Source: an uncultured Clostridia bacterium | GTDB taxonomy: Bacteria > Bacillota > Clostridia > Oscillospirales > Ruminococcaceae | Direction of reading: 5' to 3' | NCBI GenBank assembly: GCA_944388825.1 | Contig: CALXKG010000004.1 | Coordinates: forward strand, 1-5,444 | DNA: 5,444 nt | Part shown: one piece after another, positions 1 to 5,316 of the stretch | Layout: each line of letters starts with the position of its first letter | How positions within the stretch are numbered: position 1 is the first letter of the stretch | Notes under the pieces: generated by a model | Database searches by the model: none | The model's input: the letters and a program-made list of their open reading frames with translations, nothing else | What the model was told of the DNA's origin: nothing | Position numbers and translations under genes: made by a program

Positions 1-688
1 CGGAAGCGGAGTTGAGGTAAAGCCCTTCCGGCATCGCCAGCGTCACCTGCGCGTTGCGCACAACCCGGGTCGCTTCCAGCGGGATGGTGATGGTTTTGGT
101 CTGGCCCGCCTCGATTTCCGGCATAAAAGCGTTTTCCGCGACGGTAATCTGCTTGCCGATCAGGTCGGGCGCGGCGGGTTCGGAAGGTTCGGAAGTACCG
201 GAAGATTCCTCAACAGTAGGAGAATAATCATTGCGGCTTAACTCAAAGCAATATACTTTACTTTGTCCAGTAAAGTTAATTTCAAGTTGCGGATTATTAT
301 TCCAACCTCTATCAACACCATCATAGGAAATTGTTTGAGTAGGTAAATATACAAAATAACCTTCTGTAGCATTTCCTTCGACAGTGGTAGACACACTTCC
401 CTTTAATCCATTTACGCCCGTAACCGTTACAGCTGCACCATTATAAATATATTCACGATCATTCTTATCGATTGAGATTCGAATAGTAAAGTTGGTATCT
501 GCTGTAATATCTTGCGGATTTAATTTAACAGAAATGCCATCAAACGCACTACCATTAATCCAGCCATCTGTAGCTGCATTTACCTTATTCATCGGCATCA
601 CCGGCAGCACCATCACCGCCAGCAGCATCAAAAGGGCAGTGACAACCGCCCCATACCGGTATAAAACCGTCTTTTTCTCCCCGTGCAT
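1..688 (-). CDS. Secreted/surface protein, 5' part only (signal peptide, AT-rich beta-type domain, Ser/Pro/Glu linker, NEW3/COG1361-like segment)
   Basis: Translating the minus strand from the ATG at 688 gives 229 codons with no stop before the window edge, so the C-terminus is missing. Residues 4-12 carry Lys and Arg, residues 13-33 are hydrophobic (TALLMLLAVMVLPVMP), and V-N-A at 36-38 is a plausible signal peptidase I site. The mature part from about 39 to 154 is rich in Asn, Thr, Val and Gly, as in secreted beta-sandwich domains; I do not recognise its family. A Ser/Glu/Pro linker (about 155-173) follows. The last stretch (TKTITIPLEATRVVRNAQVT and on) resembles the NEW3/COG1361 class of extracellular domains. 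AAAGGA inside the end of the ATPase gene serves as ribosome binding site, and the start lies 5 bp after that stop, so translation is probably coupled. Family knowledge suggests a partner protein of an ABC efflux or cell-envelope complex. Codons for residues about 33-160 are AT-rich, unlike the rest. Confidence 0.8.
   Translation of the reverse strand, partial: MHGEKKTVLYRYGAVVTALLMLLAVMVLPVMPMNKVNAATDGWINGSAFDGISVKLNPQDITADTNFTIRISIDKNDREYIYNGAAVTVTGVNGLKGSVSTTVEGNATEGYFVYLPTQTISYDGVDRGWNNNPQLEINFTGQSKVYCFELSRNDYSPTVEESSGTSEPSEPAAPDLIGKQITVAENAFMPEIEAGQTKTITIPLEATRVVRNAQVTLAMPEGLYLNSAS
205..592 (-). other. AT-rich module inside the secreted-protein gene
   Basis: Bases 241-600 hold about 129 G or C in 360 (36%) by hand count, while 61-120 in the same gene holds 38 of 60 (63%). 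The left edge falls near 205-220, inside the codons for the Ser/Glu/Pro linker. The right edge falls near 592, close to the signal peptide cleavage region. The stretch therefore matches one protein domain, the mature N-terminal domain. The frame stays open throughout. Domain exchange by recombination is one explanation; relaxed selection on a fast-evolving surface domain is another. Confidence 0.65.
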
Positions 689-693
689 TGTCT

Positions 694-1524
694 TCAGTTT
701 CCTTTCGTTTGGTCGAGTGGTTTCTGCGTCCCTGCCGGATTTTCCGCCGGCGGTTCCGGCGGCACGACCGAGACGTTTTTCTGGTCGTCGACGATCGTCC
801 CGTCCACCAGCCGGATGATCCGGTCGGCGTACCGGGCGATATCCCCGTCGTGGGTGACGATGATCAGCGTCTCGTGGTAGCGCCTGGCCATCCGGACGAT
901 CATCTCCATCACCTCGGTGGTGGTGTGGCTGTCGAGGTTGCCGGTCGGCTCGTCGGCAAAGACGACCGGGGGCTTTGAAACAAAAGCCCTGGCGATACCG
1001 ACCCGCTGCTGCTGCCCGCCGGACATCTGGGAGGGCCGGTGCTTCATCCTGCCCTTAAGCCCGACCCGGGCGAGCATCTTCCGCGCCGCCTCCTCCCGCT
1101 CCTTTTTGGGGATCCCCTTAAAGGTCAGCGGCATCGCGACGTTTTCCAGCGCCGTGTCCTGCGGCATCAGGTTGTAGGACTGGAAGATAAACCCGATGTT
1201 CTGCCGTCTAAAGACCGCCAGCTCCTTTTCGCTCATCGCGGTGATTTCCTTCCCGGCGATCCAGACCTCGCCCCTCGTCGGCTTTTCCAGCCCCGCCATG
1301 ATATTGAGGAGGGTCGATTTGCCCGAGCCGGAGGTGCCGAGGATACAGCAGATCTCCCCCCGCCCGATCGAAAGCGACACCTTCCCCAGCGCGACGACCC
1401 GGTCGTCCTCCACCTCGTAGACCTTCCGCAGGTTTTTCACCCGCAGGATCGGCCCGTCCGGGCGCTTTTTCCCGCCCGGCGGCCGGGAAACCGCCTTTTT
1501 TTCCACCGCTTCCGGCATCCACAC
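694..1524 (-). CDS. ABC transporter ATP-binding protein, MacB/LolD (FtsE-like) type
   Basis: A 276-residue ATPase with every motif of an active nucleotide-binding domain: Walker A GTSGSGKST (63-71), Q-loop Gln in FIFQSYN (115), signature MSGGQQQR (167-174), Walker B VVFADE (187-192) with catalytic Glu192, D-loop GNLD (195-198) and switch His225 in VTHD. FADEPTGNLDS plus the FIFQSYNL Q-loop is typical of the MacB/LolD/FtsE group, whose members drive FtsX-like permeases that move or transduce force on lipids, peptides or envelope proteins rather than import solutes. About 25 extra N-terminal residues and a Pro-rich tail from about 250 lie outside the core. The GTG at 1524 has AGGA 4 nt upstream; the ATG at 1518 (third codon) would have 10 nt spacing and is a real alternative. 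It is the first gene before the secreted protein. No permease is in the window; it probably follows beyond the left edge. The substrate is unknown. Confidence 0.95.
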   Translation of the reverse strand: MWMPEAVEKKAVSRPPGGKKRPDGPILRVKNLRKVYEVEDDRVVALGKVSLSIGRGEICCILGTSGSGKSTLLNIMAGLEKPTRGEVWIAGKEITAMSEKELAVFRRQNIGFIFQSYNLMPQDTALENVAMPLTFKGIPKKEREEAARKMLARVGLKGRMKHRPSQMSGGQQQRVGIARAFVSKPPVVFADEPTGNLDSHTTTEVMEMIVRMARRYHETLIIVTHDGDIARYADRIIRLVDGTIVDDQKNVSVVPPEPPAENPAGTQKPLDQTKGN

Positions 1525-1544
1525 CCCATCCTTTCTTTTTTCTT

Positions 1545-1575
1545 TACGACGCGGCGTTTTCTATACGACGCGGCG
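1545..1575. repeat. Short direct repeat TACGACGCGGCG, two copies
   Basis: TACGACGCGGCG occurs at 1545-1556 and again exactly at 1564-1575, a 19-bp period, 21 bp upstream of the ATPase start. It may be a small tandem duplication or a binding-site pair. No function is claimed. Confidence 0.7.
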
Positions 1576-1594
1576 CGGGCTCCCGCCCCACACT

Positions 1595-1610
1595 CTTAAG
1601 ACTGCTTAAG
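1595..1610. promoter_or_regulatory. Paired CTTAAG palindromes one helical turn apart, possible operator
   Basis: Two CTTAAG hexamers sit at 1595-1600 and 1605-1610, with centres 10 bp apart and so on the same face of the DNA. GACTG (1600-1604) and CAGTC (1618-1622) also form an inverted repeat across the second copy. They lie upstream of the ATPase start. Regulator binding is a guess from geometry only. Confidence 0.25.
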
Positions 1611-1624
1611 CAAGCGCACAGTCT

Positions 1625-1638
1625 CTGAAACGTTTCTT
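1625..1638. promoter_or_regulatory. LacI-family-like operator palindrome (TGAAACGTTTC)
   Basis: GAAACGTTTC (1627-1636) is a perfect 10-bp palindrome with a central CG, extended on the left to TGAAACGTTTC. Central-CG palindromes of this shape are typical of LacI-family operators; a strict CcpA cre fits less well because it needs one more base before the CG. It lies about 100 bp upstream of the ATPase start, where a bound repressor could block transcription from the candidate promoter at 1731-1759. Confidence 0.35.
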
Positions 1639-1730
1639 CCCCGCCCGGGACATTCGCTGCGCAACCGGAAACGCCGTCCCCTTTTACGGGCGGCGCGGCG
1701 CGGAACCATGCTCCGCCCGCATATACCTTC

Positions 1731-1759
1731 ATTGTAACCGGCGCAGCGCGCCTATACAA
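1731..1759 (-). promoter_or_regulatory. Candidate sigma-A promoter for the ABC ATPase/secreted-protein operon
   Basis: On the minus strand, TTGTAT (1759-1754) is followed by exactly 17 bp and then TACAAT (1736-1731). The -10 matches TATAAT at 5 of 6 positions, while the -35 matches TTGACA only at TTG. Transcription would begin near 1724, giving a leader of about 200 nt before the ATPase start at 1524. Confidence 0.45.
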
Positions 1760-1760
1760 G

Positions 1761-1766
1761 TATAAT
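1761..1766 (+). promoter_or_regulatory. Perfect TATAAT -10 hexamer, possible upstream plus-strand promoter
   Basis: TATAAT occurs on the plus strand at 1761-1766, abutting the minus-strand candidate promoter. The hexamer 17 bp upstream (CCGGCG) does not resemble a -35. If used, it would give the CmpB-like gene a second transcript with a leader of roughly 120 nt. Confidence 0.25.
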
Positions 1767-1820
1767 ACGCGCGGAGGGCCGAAAAAGTTGCAGAATTTTG
1801 ACAGATTTAGAAATAATTTC

Positions 1821-1832
1821 TCCCGGCCGGGA
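1821..1832. promoter_or_regulatory. 12-bp perfect palindrome TCCCGGCCGGGA before the CmpB-like promoter
   Basis: TCCCGGCCGGGA is fully self-complementary and ends 6 bp before the candidate -35 at 1839. That placement would suit a regulator of the downstream promoter. In a GC-rich genome, a chance palindrome is also possible. Confidence 0.3.
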
Positions 1833-1838
1833 AAACAG

Positions 1839-1867
1839 TTGCGCGGCTTTCTCCCTTATGGTACACT
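1839..1867 (+). promoter_or_regulatory. Extended -10 promoter candidate for the CmpB-like gene
   Basis: TTGCGC (1839-1844), a 17-bp spacer and TACACT (1862-1867) form a promoter-like pair. TG at 1859-1860, one base before the hexamer, gives the extended -10 pattern TGnTACACT, which could make up for the weak -35. A start near 1874 leaves a leader of about 23 nt holding the ribosome binding site GGGAGG (1884-1889). Confidence 0.5.
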
Positions 1868-1896
1868 GTTTTTATCAACAGGCGGGAGGTCCTATC

Positions 1897-3180
1897 GTGC
1901 AATATCATATCAGCGAGCTTGTCTTTTTCTTTTTTGTCTACAGCTTCCTCGGCTGGTGCCTGGAGGTGGCGGTGCTGTCCATCCGCCGCCGGAAGTTTAT
2001 CAACCCCGGCGCCCTCTCCGGCCCGGTCTGCCCGGCCTACGGGGCGGGGCTTGTCCTCTGCCTGGTCTTTCTGGAGTCGCTGCGGGGGCATTTTGTCCTC
2101 CAGTTCCTCGCCTGCATGGCGGTCGCGAACATCGTCGAGGCGCTGGCCGCCCGAATGGCCGACCGGGCGGCCGGGCGGCGGCTGTGGAACGCCGGGAAGC
2201 GGGAAGCGCTGGGGTCGCTGCCGGGGCTTTTGTACTCTGTCCTCTGGGGGGCCGGGGCGGTGCTGGCGCTCGCCTTCTTAAACCCGCTCCTTTACATCCT
2301 GGCAAACCTCATCCCCCGGCCGGCCCTCTGGGGGCTTGACATCGCCTTTACCCTTGTCTTCCTGGCCGATATCCTGCTGTTCTTTTTCGCCATCCGCGCC
2401 GGGAAAGCGGCGGGGGCTTTCCAGACGGCGCTGAAAAAGGCTTCCGGCTCTTTCGGCCAGCGGCTTTCCGGCCACATCCATCTGCGGCTCCAGAACGCCT
2501 ATCCGCCCGCCCTCGACGTCACCGGCGAAGGCGGGAAAAAGCGGTTTGCCGAAGGGGTGTCGCTCACCAAGCTGATCTGGGTATTCCTCATCTGCGCCTT
2601 GCTCGGCGACCTGATCGAGACGGTCTGGGTGCGGCTGGTCTCGGACATCTGGATGAGCCGCTCCAGCGTCCTGTACGGCCCCTTTTCGGTCGTCTGGGGG
2701 ATCGGGGCAGTGATCCTGACGGTCGTCCTGACGCCGGCAGCCAGGAAAAACGACCGGTACGTCTTCCTCGGCGGCTTCCTGCTGGGCGGCACCTACGAGT
2801 ATATGGCGAGCGTCTTCACCGAGCTGGTCTTCGGCCAGGTCTTCTGGGATTACAGCGATATGCCGCTGAACATCGGCGGGCGGACCAACCTCCTCTTCAT
2901 GTTCTTCTGGGGGCTTCTGGCGGTCGTCTGGATCAAGATCCTCTACCCCGCCCTGTCGGGGGCGATCGAGCGGATCCCCCGCCTGACCGGCACGGTGCTC
3001 ACCTGGGTGCTGGCGGTGCTGATGGCGATCGACATCCTGCTCTCCGGCCTTGCGATCGGGCGGTATGTGCAGCGGCAGGCGGGGACGGCCGAGCCCACCG
3101 CCATCGGGACTTTTTTAGACGAACAGTACCCCGACCGGCTGGTCGAATGGGTCTGGCCGAATATGCGGGAGGCGGGCTGA
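1897..3180 (+). CDS. Polytopic membrane protein with two CmpB-type (PF06541-like, 'putative ABC-transporter type IV') repeats
   Basis: The GTG start at 1897 follows GGGAGG (1884-1889) at 7 nt and yields 427 residues. The frame is open back to a TTG at 1798, but that extra segment is not family-like and holds the promoter candidate. The first repeat (about 8-160) opens with a membrane helix ending FLGWCLE (17-23), then the family-type motif NPGALSGPVCPAYG (36-49) and a later VEALAARMADRAAGRRLWN section. The second repeat (about 225-350) has the same order: FLICALLGDLIETVW, VLYGPFSVVWG, GTYEYMASVFTELVFG, then FWDYSDMPLNIGGRTNLLF and a closing helix. The first repeat has lost the WDYS...N.GR consensus except for Trp-Asn. 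A basic, amphipathic linker (about 170-222) joins them. Another helix lies near 370-390, then a soluble tail. Several hydrophobic helices place it in the cytoplasmic membrane. Despite the family name, no ATPase accompanies it, and transport is unproven. It stands alone on this strand. Confidence 0.8.
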   Translation: MQYHISELVFFFFVYSFLGWCLEVAVLSIRRRKFINPGALSGPVCPAYGAGLVLCLVFLESLRGHFVLQFLACMAVANIVEALAARMADRAAGRRLWNAGKREALGSLPGLLYSVLWGAGAVLALAFLNPLLYILANLIPRPALWGLDIAFTLVFLADILLFFFAIRAGKAAGAFQTALKKASGSFGQRLSGHIHLRLQNAYPPALDVTGEGGKKRFAEGVSLTKLIWVFLICALLGDLIETVWVRLVSDIWMSRSSVLYGPFSVVWGIGAVILTVVLTPAARKNDRYVFLGGFLLGGTYEYMASVFTELVFGQVFWDYSDMPLNIGGRTNLLFMFFWGLLAVVWIKILYPALSGAIERIPRLTGTVLTWVLAVLMAIDILLSGLAIGRYVQRQAGTAEPTAIGTFLDEQYPDRLVEWVWPNMREAG

Positions 3181-3227
3181 GAGATTGCGCATCAAGACCT
3201 CCCCTCCGGGCCAACGCACGCCCCGAA

Positions 3228-3254
3228 GACCGTGAGCTTGTCGAACGGTCTCAC
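3228..3254. repeat. Inverted repeat GACCGT...ACGGTC around AGCTTGTCGA
   Basis: GACCGT (3228-3233) and ACGGTC (3245-3250) flank an 11-nt loop. An alternative pairing of GTGAG (3232-3236) with CTCAC (3250-3254) competes with it. From memory, the motif TTCGACAAGCTCA on the complementary strand is a core seen in dispersed intergenic palindromes of many bacteria; this has not been checked. Confidence 0.5.
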
Positions 3255-3299
3255 GCATTTGGAGCGAGCTTCCCACGCCGCGTCGAATCGGGAGTCCAG

Positions 3300-3379
3300 A
3301 ACCCGCTAGGGTTTTGGTCCATCCAAGGGAACCTTGGCCAGTCCAGGCTGGAAGCCTGGTCGCTGCCTTAAGGGCAGCG
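3300..3379. repeat. Tandem array of four perfect hairpins
   Basis: Four stem-loops lie end to end: AACCC/GGGTT (3300-3313, loop GCTA); CCAAGG/CCTTGG (3323-3337, loop GAA); CCAGGCT/AGCCTGG (3343-3359, loop GGA); CGCTGCC/GGCAGCG (3361-3379, loop TTAAG). All stems are perfect. None has the T-run of an intrinsic terminator directly after it. This suggests a composite palindromic repeat or a structured RNA at the 3' end of the CmpB-like transcript. Confidence 0.7.
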
Positions 3380-3404
3380 AAACAAACATCCAATACCTAA
3401 ACCA

Positions 3405-3439
3405 AAACCCGCCTGTGAACTGCGCGCCCAGGCGGGTTT
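3405..3439. terminator. Probable bidirectional intrinsic terminator
   Basis: An 11-bp perfect stem AAACCCGCCTG (3405-3415) / CAGGCGGGTTT (3429-3439) encloses a 13-nt loop. Read on the plus strand it ends in TTTAACAAC, and on the minus strand in TTTTGGTTT, so both U tracts are short and interrupted. Its place between convergent genes fits termination of both the CmpB-like gene and the GPP34-like operon. Confidence 0.7.
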
Positions 3440-3467
3440 AACAACTTATCCCTTTTCATCCGCCATT

Positions 3468-3502
3468 GCCCTGCTGGCGCAGGGGAAGGGCTTCGTTTTT
3501 TT
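3468..3502 (+). terminator. Weak plus-strand terminator-like hairpin with T7 run
   Basis: GCCCT (3468-3472) can pair with AGGGC (3487-3491), followed by TTCG and seven Ts (3496-3502). Alternatively CCCTGC (3469-3474) pairs with GCAGGG (3479-3484) around TGGC, which leaves 11 nt before the T-run. It could act as a back-up terminator for plus-strand transcription. Confidence 0.35.
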
Positions 3503-3505
3503 GTA

Positions 3506-3558
3506 AGGTTGCGCGCTTACGCGCGCCCAGGGCTGCCGCCCTGGACCTGCTGTGCCTT
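3506..3558. repeat. Second palindromic cluster: two adjoining GC-rich hairpins
   Basis: GCGCGC/GCGCGC (3511-3526, loop TTAC) directly abuts CCAGGGC/GCCCTGG (3527-3544, loop TGCC). AAGG (3506-3509) and CCTT (3555-3558) could close the pair into a three-way fold. It begins 13 bp beyond the GPP34-like stop codon on the minus strand. The lack of a following T-run in that direction argues against a simple terminator and for a palindromic repeat element. Confidence 0.6.
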
Positions 3559-3570
3559 CAACGAACGTTT

Positions 3571-4233
3571 TCACATACTATACGTCGACAGCACCGCCGC
3601 CTTCGCGGTATCAATCAGCTGCACCGCCTCCTTGACGGCGGCGGCCACCAGCTCGTTGCGGGGGTTTTTCCGCAGGGCCTTGAGCCGCTCCTTGCGGGCG
3701 GGCTCCTCGTACCTGGAGAAATACTGCCCGAGGTTTTTTGTCTCCTTGAGCAGGACGAGCAGGACGGTTTCCTCCCGGCATAAAGCCTTGTCCGAGAGCA
3801 CCATCTCCCGCACCCGGCCCACCAGCTGATCCCGCTCGGCCTTTTTGGGGATAAAGACGGTCTTGTTCCCGAAGAAGCCGCCCTTCCCCTCTTCGGCCGC
3901 GCCGGCGGCCACCAGCGACCGCCCGACCGATTCCAGCAGCGCCCCCCGCCTTCCGCTCCCCATCACCAGATGGTCGGAGAGCATCCGGGTATAGGACCGC
4001 TCCTTCTCCGCCAGGTACCGGTAGAGCGGCTCCAGGTAAGAAAGCTCCCGGGGCAGCGGCTTTACCACCGAAACCCGTTTCTTTTCCGCCTTCACCGCCC
4101 CGGCAAACCGCAGCTCCAGATAGGCCGCCGCCACCAGCCCGGCGTTGGACAGTTCGGTGCGGGTGGGGTTCATCTGCCCCCCGTCCCCGACCGACAGCAT
4201 ATAATAAGCCTGGGATAAAGATTTGATCTCCAT
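3571..4233 (-). CDS. GPP34/GOLPH3-family-like protein
   Basis: This 220-residue soluble protein follows the layout of the GPP34 (Golgi phosphoprotein 3/Vps74) family: LSQAYYMLSVGDGG (6-19) matches the opening 'lt..eE.lLL.l.d..G' helix; NAGLVAAAYLELRFAGAV (30-47) matches 'gl..a.l.EL.lrGri'; LLESVGRSLVAAGAAEE (99-115) matches 'vrerLv..Gvl..e'; and a Lys/Arg-rich turn FFGNKTVFIPKKAERDQL is followed by helices ending REETVLLVLLKETKNLGQYF. Length is close to bacterial members. In eukaryotes the family binds phosphatidylinositol-4-phosphate and retains Golgi glycosyltransferases; bacterial roles are poorly known. By eye, the human PI4P contacts Trp81 and Arg90 have no counterpart here (MNPTRT and NAGLVAAA), so that lipid is unlikely to be the ligand. 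No signal peptide or membrane helix is seen. The ATG at 4233 follows AAGGGGGAG, and the gene lies 15 bp after the oxidoreductase. The assignment is by pattern memory. Confidence 0.75.
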   Translation of the reverse strand: MEIKSLSQAYYMLSVGDGGQMNPTRTELSNAGLVAAAYLELRFAGAVKAEKKRVSVVKPLPRELSYLEPLYRYLAEKERSYTRMLSDHLVMGSGRRGALLESVGRSLVAAGAAEEGKGGFFGNKTVFIPKKAERDQLVGRVREMVLSDKALCREETVLLVLLKETKNLGQYFSRYEEPARKERLKALRKNPRNELVAAAVKEAVQLIDTAKAAVLSTYSM

Positions 4234-4248
4234 CGTCTCCCCCTTATC

Positions 4249-5316
4249 TTATTTGAGGATAACCTCGTGCCCGGTCCGCGCCGACTCATAGATGCCGTCG
4301 AGGATCTTCATCAGCGTGATGCCGTCCTCGGCGGGCGAGATGCAGCGGTCGGCCCGGCCGCGGATGCAGTCGACATAGTGGTCGATCTCCCCTTCAAACA
4401 GCCCGTCGAAATCGAGGGCGGTCTCGGTGTCGAGGGTGACGTTGGACATATAGCCGTTGAGTTCGGTATCCATCTCCAGCGACGGGTCCAGTTTCGCGCC
4501 GGCGCGGGTACCGAACAGCTGGATCTTCCCCTCGTCCTCCTTGATGTTCAGCGAGAAGGCCGCTTCGATCGAGACGACCGCGCCGTTGTCGTAGCGGATC
4601 ATCGCGGTGGCCAGGTCCTCGACGTCAAAGACCTCGGGGCCGCCGGTGGAGGAAGCGTAGCCCTTTTTCCTGTCCTTGATGGACGGGCGGTTGCCCAGCT
4701 TATGGAAGGCCGCGCCAAAGACCGACACCGGCAGGGGGTTGCCCATCAGGTAGCGGGTCAGGTCGATGACATGGACGCCGAGGTCGATCAGCGGCCCGCC
4801 GCCCGAACGGCTCTTGTCGCCGAACCAGCCGCCGGGGGAACCGTTGCGGCGGAGGTAGGTCGCCTTGCCGTAGTAGATCTCGCCGAAGTAGCCGCCGTCG
4901 ATGTAATCCTTGAGGATCTTCGCGTCGTTGCCGTACCGGCGGACAAACCCGACCATTAAGAGCTTGCCGTTTTTCTCGGCCGCCTCTTTCATTTTGACCG
5001 CGTCGGCCGCACAGGTCGCCATCGGCTTTTCGCAGAGGACGTGCTTGCCGGCGTTTAAGGCCATGATCGTGCAGGGGGCGTGCTGGGAGTTCCAGGTGCA
5101 GACGCTGACCGCGTCGATCTCGGGCAGTTCCCGGAGCATCGTGGCTTCGTCGGTGTACAGCCGCTTGACGCCGTACTTCTCGCCCATCATCCTGACACGC
5201 TCTTCATTGATGTCGCAGAAGGCGTACAGCTCGACGTCGGGGTTTAACAGGTAGCCGTGGATGTGGCTGTGGGAGATGCTCCCGGTGCCGACAATGGCAA
5301 TTTTCAGTTTGGACAT
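4249..5316 (-). CDS. Gfo/Idh/MocA family NAD(P)-dependent oxidoreductase
   Basis: A 355-residue protein, close to the usual 330-390 of the family. The N-terminal Rossmann fold opens with KIAIVGTGSISHSHI (5-19); GTGSIS (10-15) is the dinucleotide loop. Asp35 at the end of the second strand (AFCDIN) favours NAD(H) over NADP(H). The conserved EKP (96-98) supplies the catalytic Lys97. The C-terminal domain has GGGPLIDLGVHVIDL (172-186), in which Asp178 and His182 are the usual active-site pair. Family members oxidise or reduce hydroxyl groups of sugars, inositols or sugar derivatives; the substrate cannot be read from this sequence. The ATG at 5316 follows AAAGGAG (5325-5331) at 8 nt. No signal peptide is seen, so it is cytoplasmic. 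It is the first gene of a two-gene unit with the GPP34-like gene, and no sugar transporter or kinase in the window hints at the substrate. Confidence 0.93.
   Translation of the reverse strand: MSKLKIAIVGTGSISHSHIHGYLLNPDVELYAFCDINEERVRMMGEKYGVKRLYTDEATMLRELPEIDAVSVCTWNSQHAPCTIMALNAGKHVLCEKPMATCAADAVKMKEAAEKNGKLLMVGFVRRYGNDAKILKDYIDGGYFGEIYYGKATYLRRNGSPGGWFGDKSRSGGGPLIDLGVHVIDLTRYLMGNPLPVSVFGAAFHKLGNRPSIKDRKKGYASSTGGPEVFDVEDLATAMIRYDNGAVVSIEAAFSLNIKEDEGKIQLFGTRAGAKLDPSLEMDTELNGYMSNVTLDTETALDFDGLFEGEIDHYVDCIRGRADRCISPAEDGITLMKILDGIYESARTGHEVILK

Larger units (their letters stand above)
1525..1896. other. Divergent intergenic region between the ABC operon and the CmpB-like gene
   Basis: This 372-bp stretch has no convincing gene. 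It contains candidate promoters in both directions, the palindromes GAAACGTTTC (1627-1636) and TCCCGGCCGGGA (1821-1832), two CTTAAG palindromes 10 bp apart (1595-1600 and 1605-1610), and a 12-bp direct repeat (1545-1556 and 1564-1575). If the minus promoter near 1731-1759 is real, the ATPase mRNA would carry a leader of about 200 nt. I recognise no known riboswitch class in it. Confidence 0.7.
3181..3570. other. Convergent intergenic region, hairpin-rich, no gene
   Basis: The 390 bp between two converging genes contain no credible coding sequence on either strand. They hold a succession of inverted repeats (each listed separately), a probable bidirectional terminator at 3405-3439 and a T7 run at 3496-3502. 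This density exceeds what two terminators need and suggests one or two inserted palindromic repeat elements or a structured transcript. Confidence 0.75.

Noticed and set aside
1625..1639. CcpA cre site
   Set aside because: TGAAACG is one base short of the TGNAANCG spacing; a generic LacI-family palindrome fits better.
1544..1732. Minus-strand ORF of about 63 codons from the ATG at 1732
   Set aside because: Its start overlaps the candidate -10 at 1731-1736, there is no ribosome binding site, and the composition looks like random GC-rich translation.
1798..1803. Perfect TTGACA -35 hexamer
   Set aside because: The sequence 16-18 bp downstream is TCCCGG-like and not a -10, so the hexamer has no partner.
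1798..1896. N-terminal extension of the CmpB-like gene from a TTG at 1798
   Set aside because: No ribosome binding site at a useful distance; the added residues are not family-like; and the segment contains the extended -10 promoter candidate. GTG at 1897 has GGGAGG at 7 nt.
3147..3371. Open frames across the 3' end of the CmpB-like gene and the intergenic region, both strands
   Set aside because: They run through several perfect hairpins, lack ribosome binding sites and resemble no protein.
3181..3570. CRISPR array
   Set aside because: The repeats are inverted, differ from one another and have no regular spacers.
4267..4959. Long plus-strand open frame inside the oxidoreductase gene
   Set aside because: It is antisense to a gene with clear family motifs, and its Asp/Val/Ala/Gly-rich translation is typical of GC-rich shadow frames.
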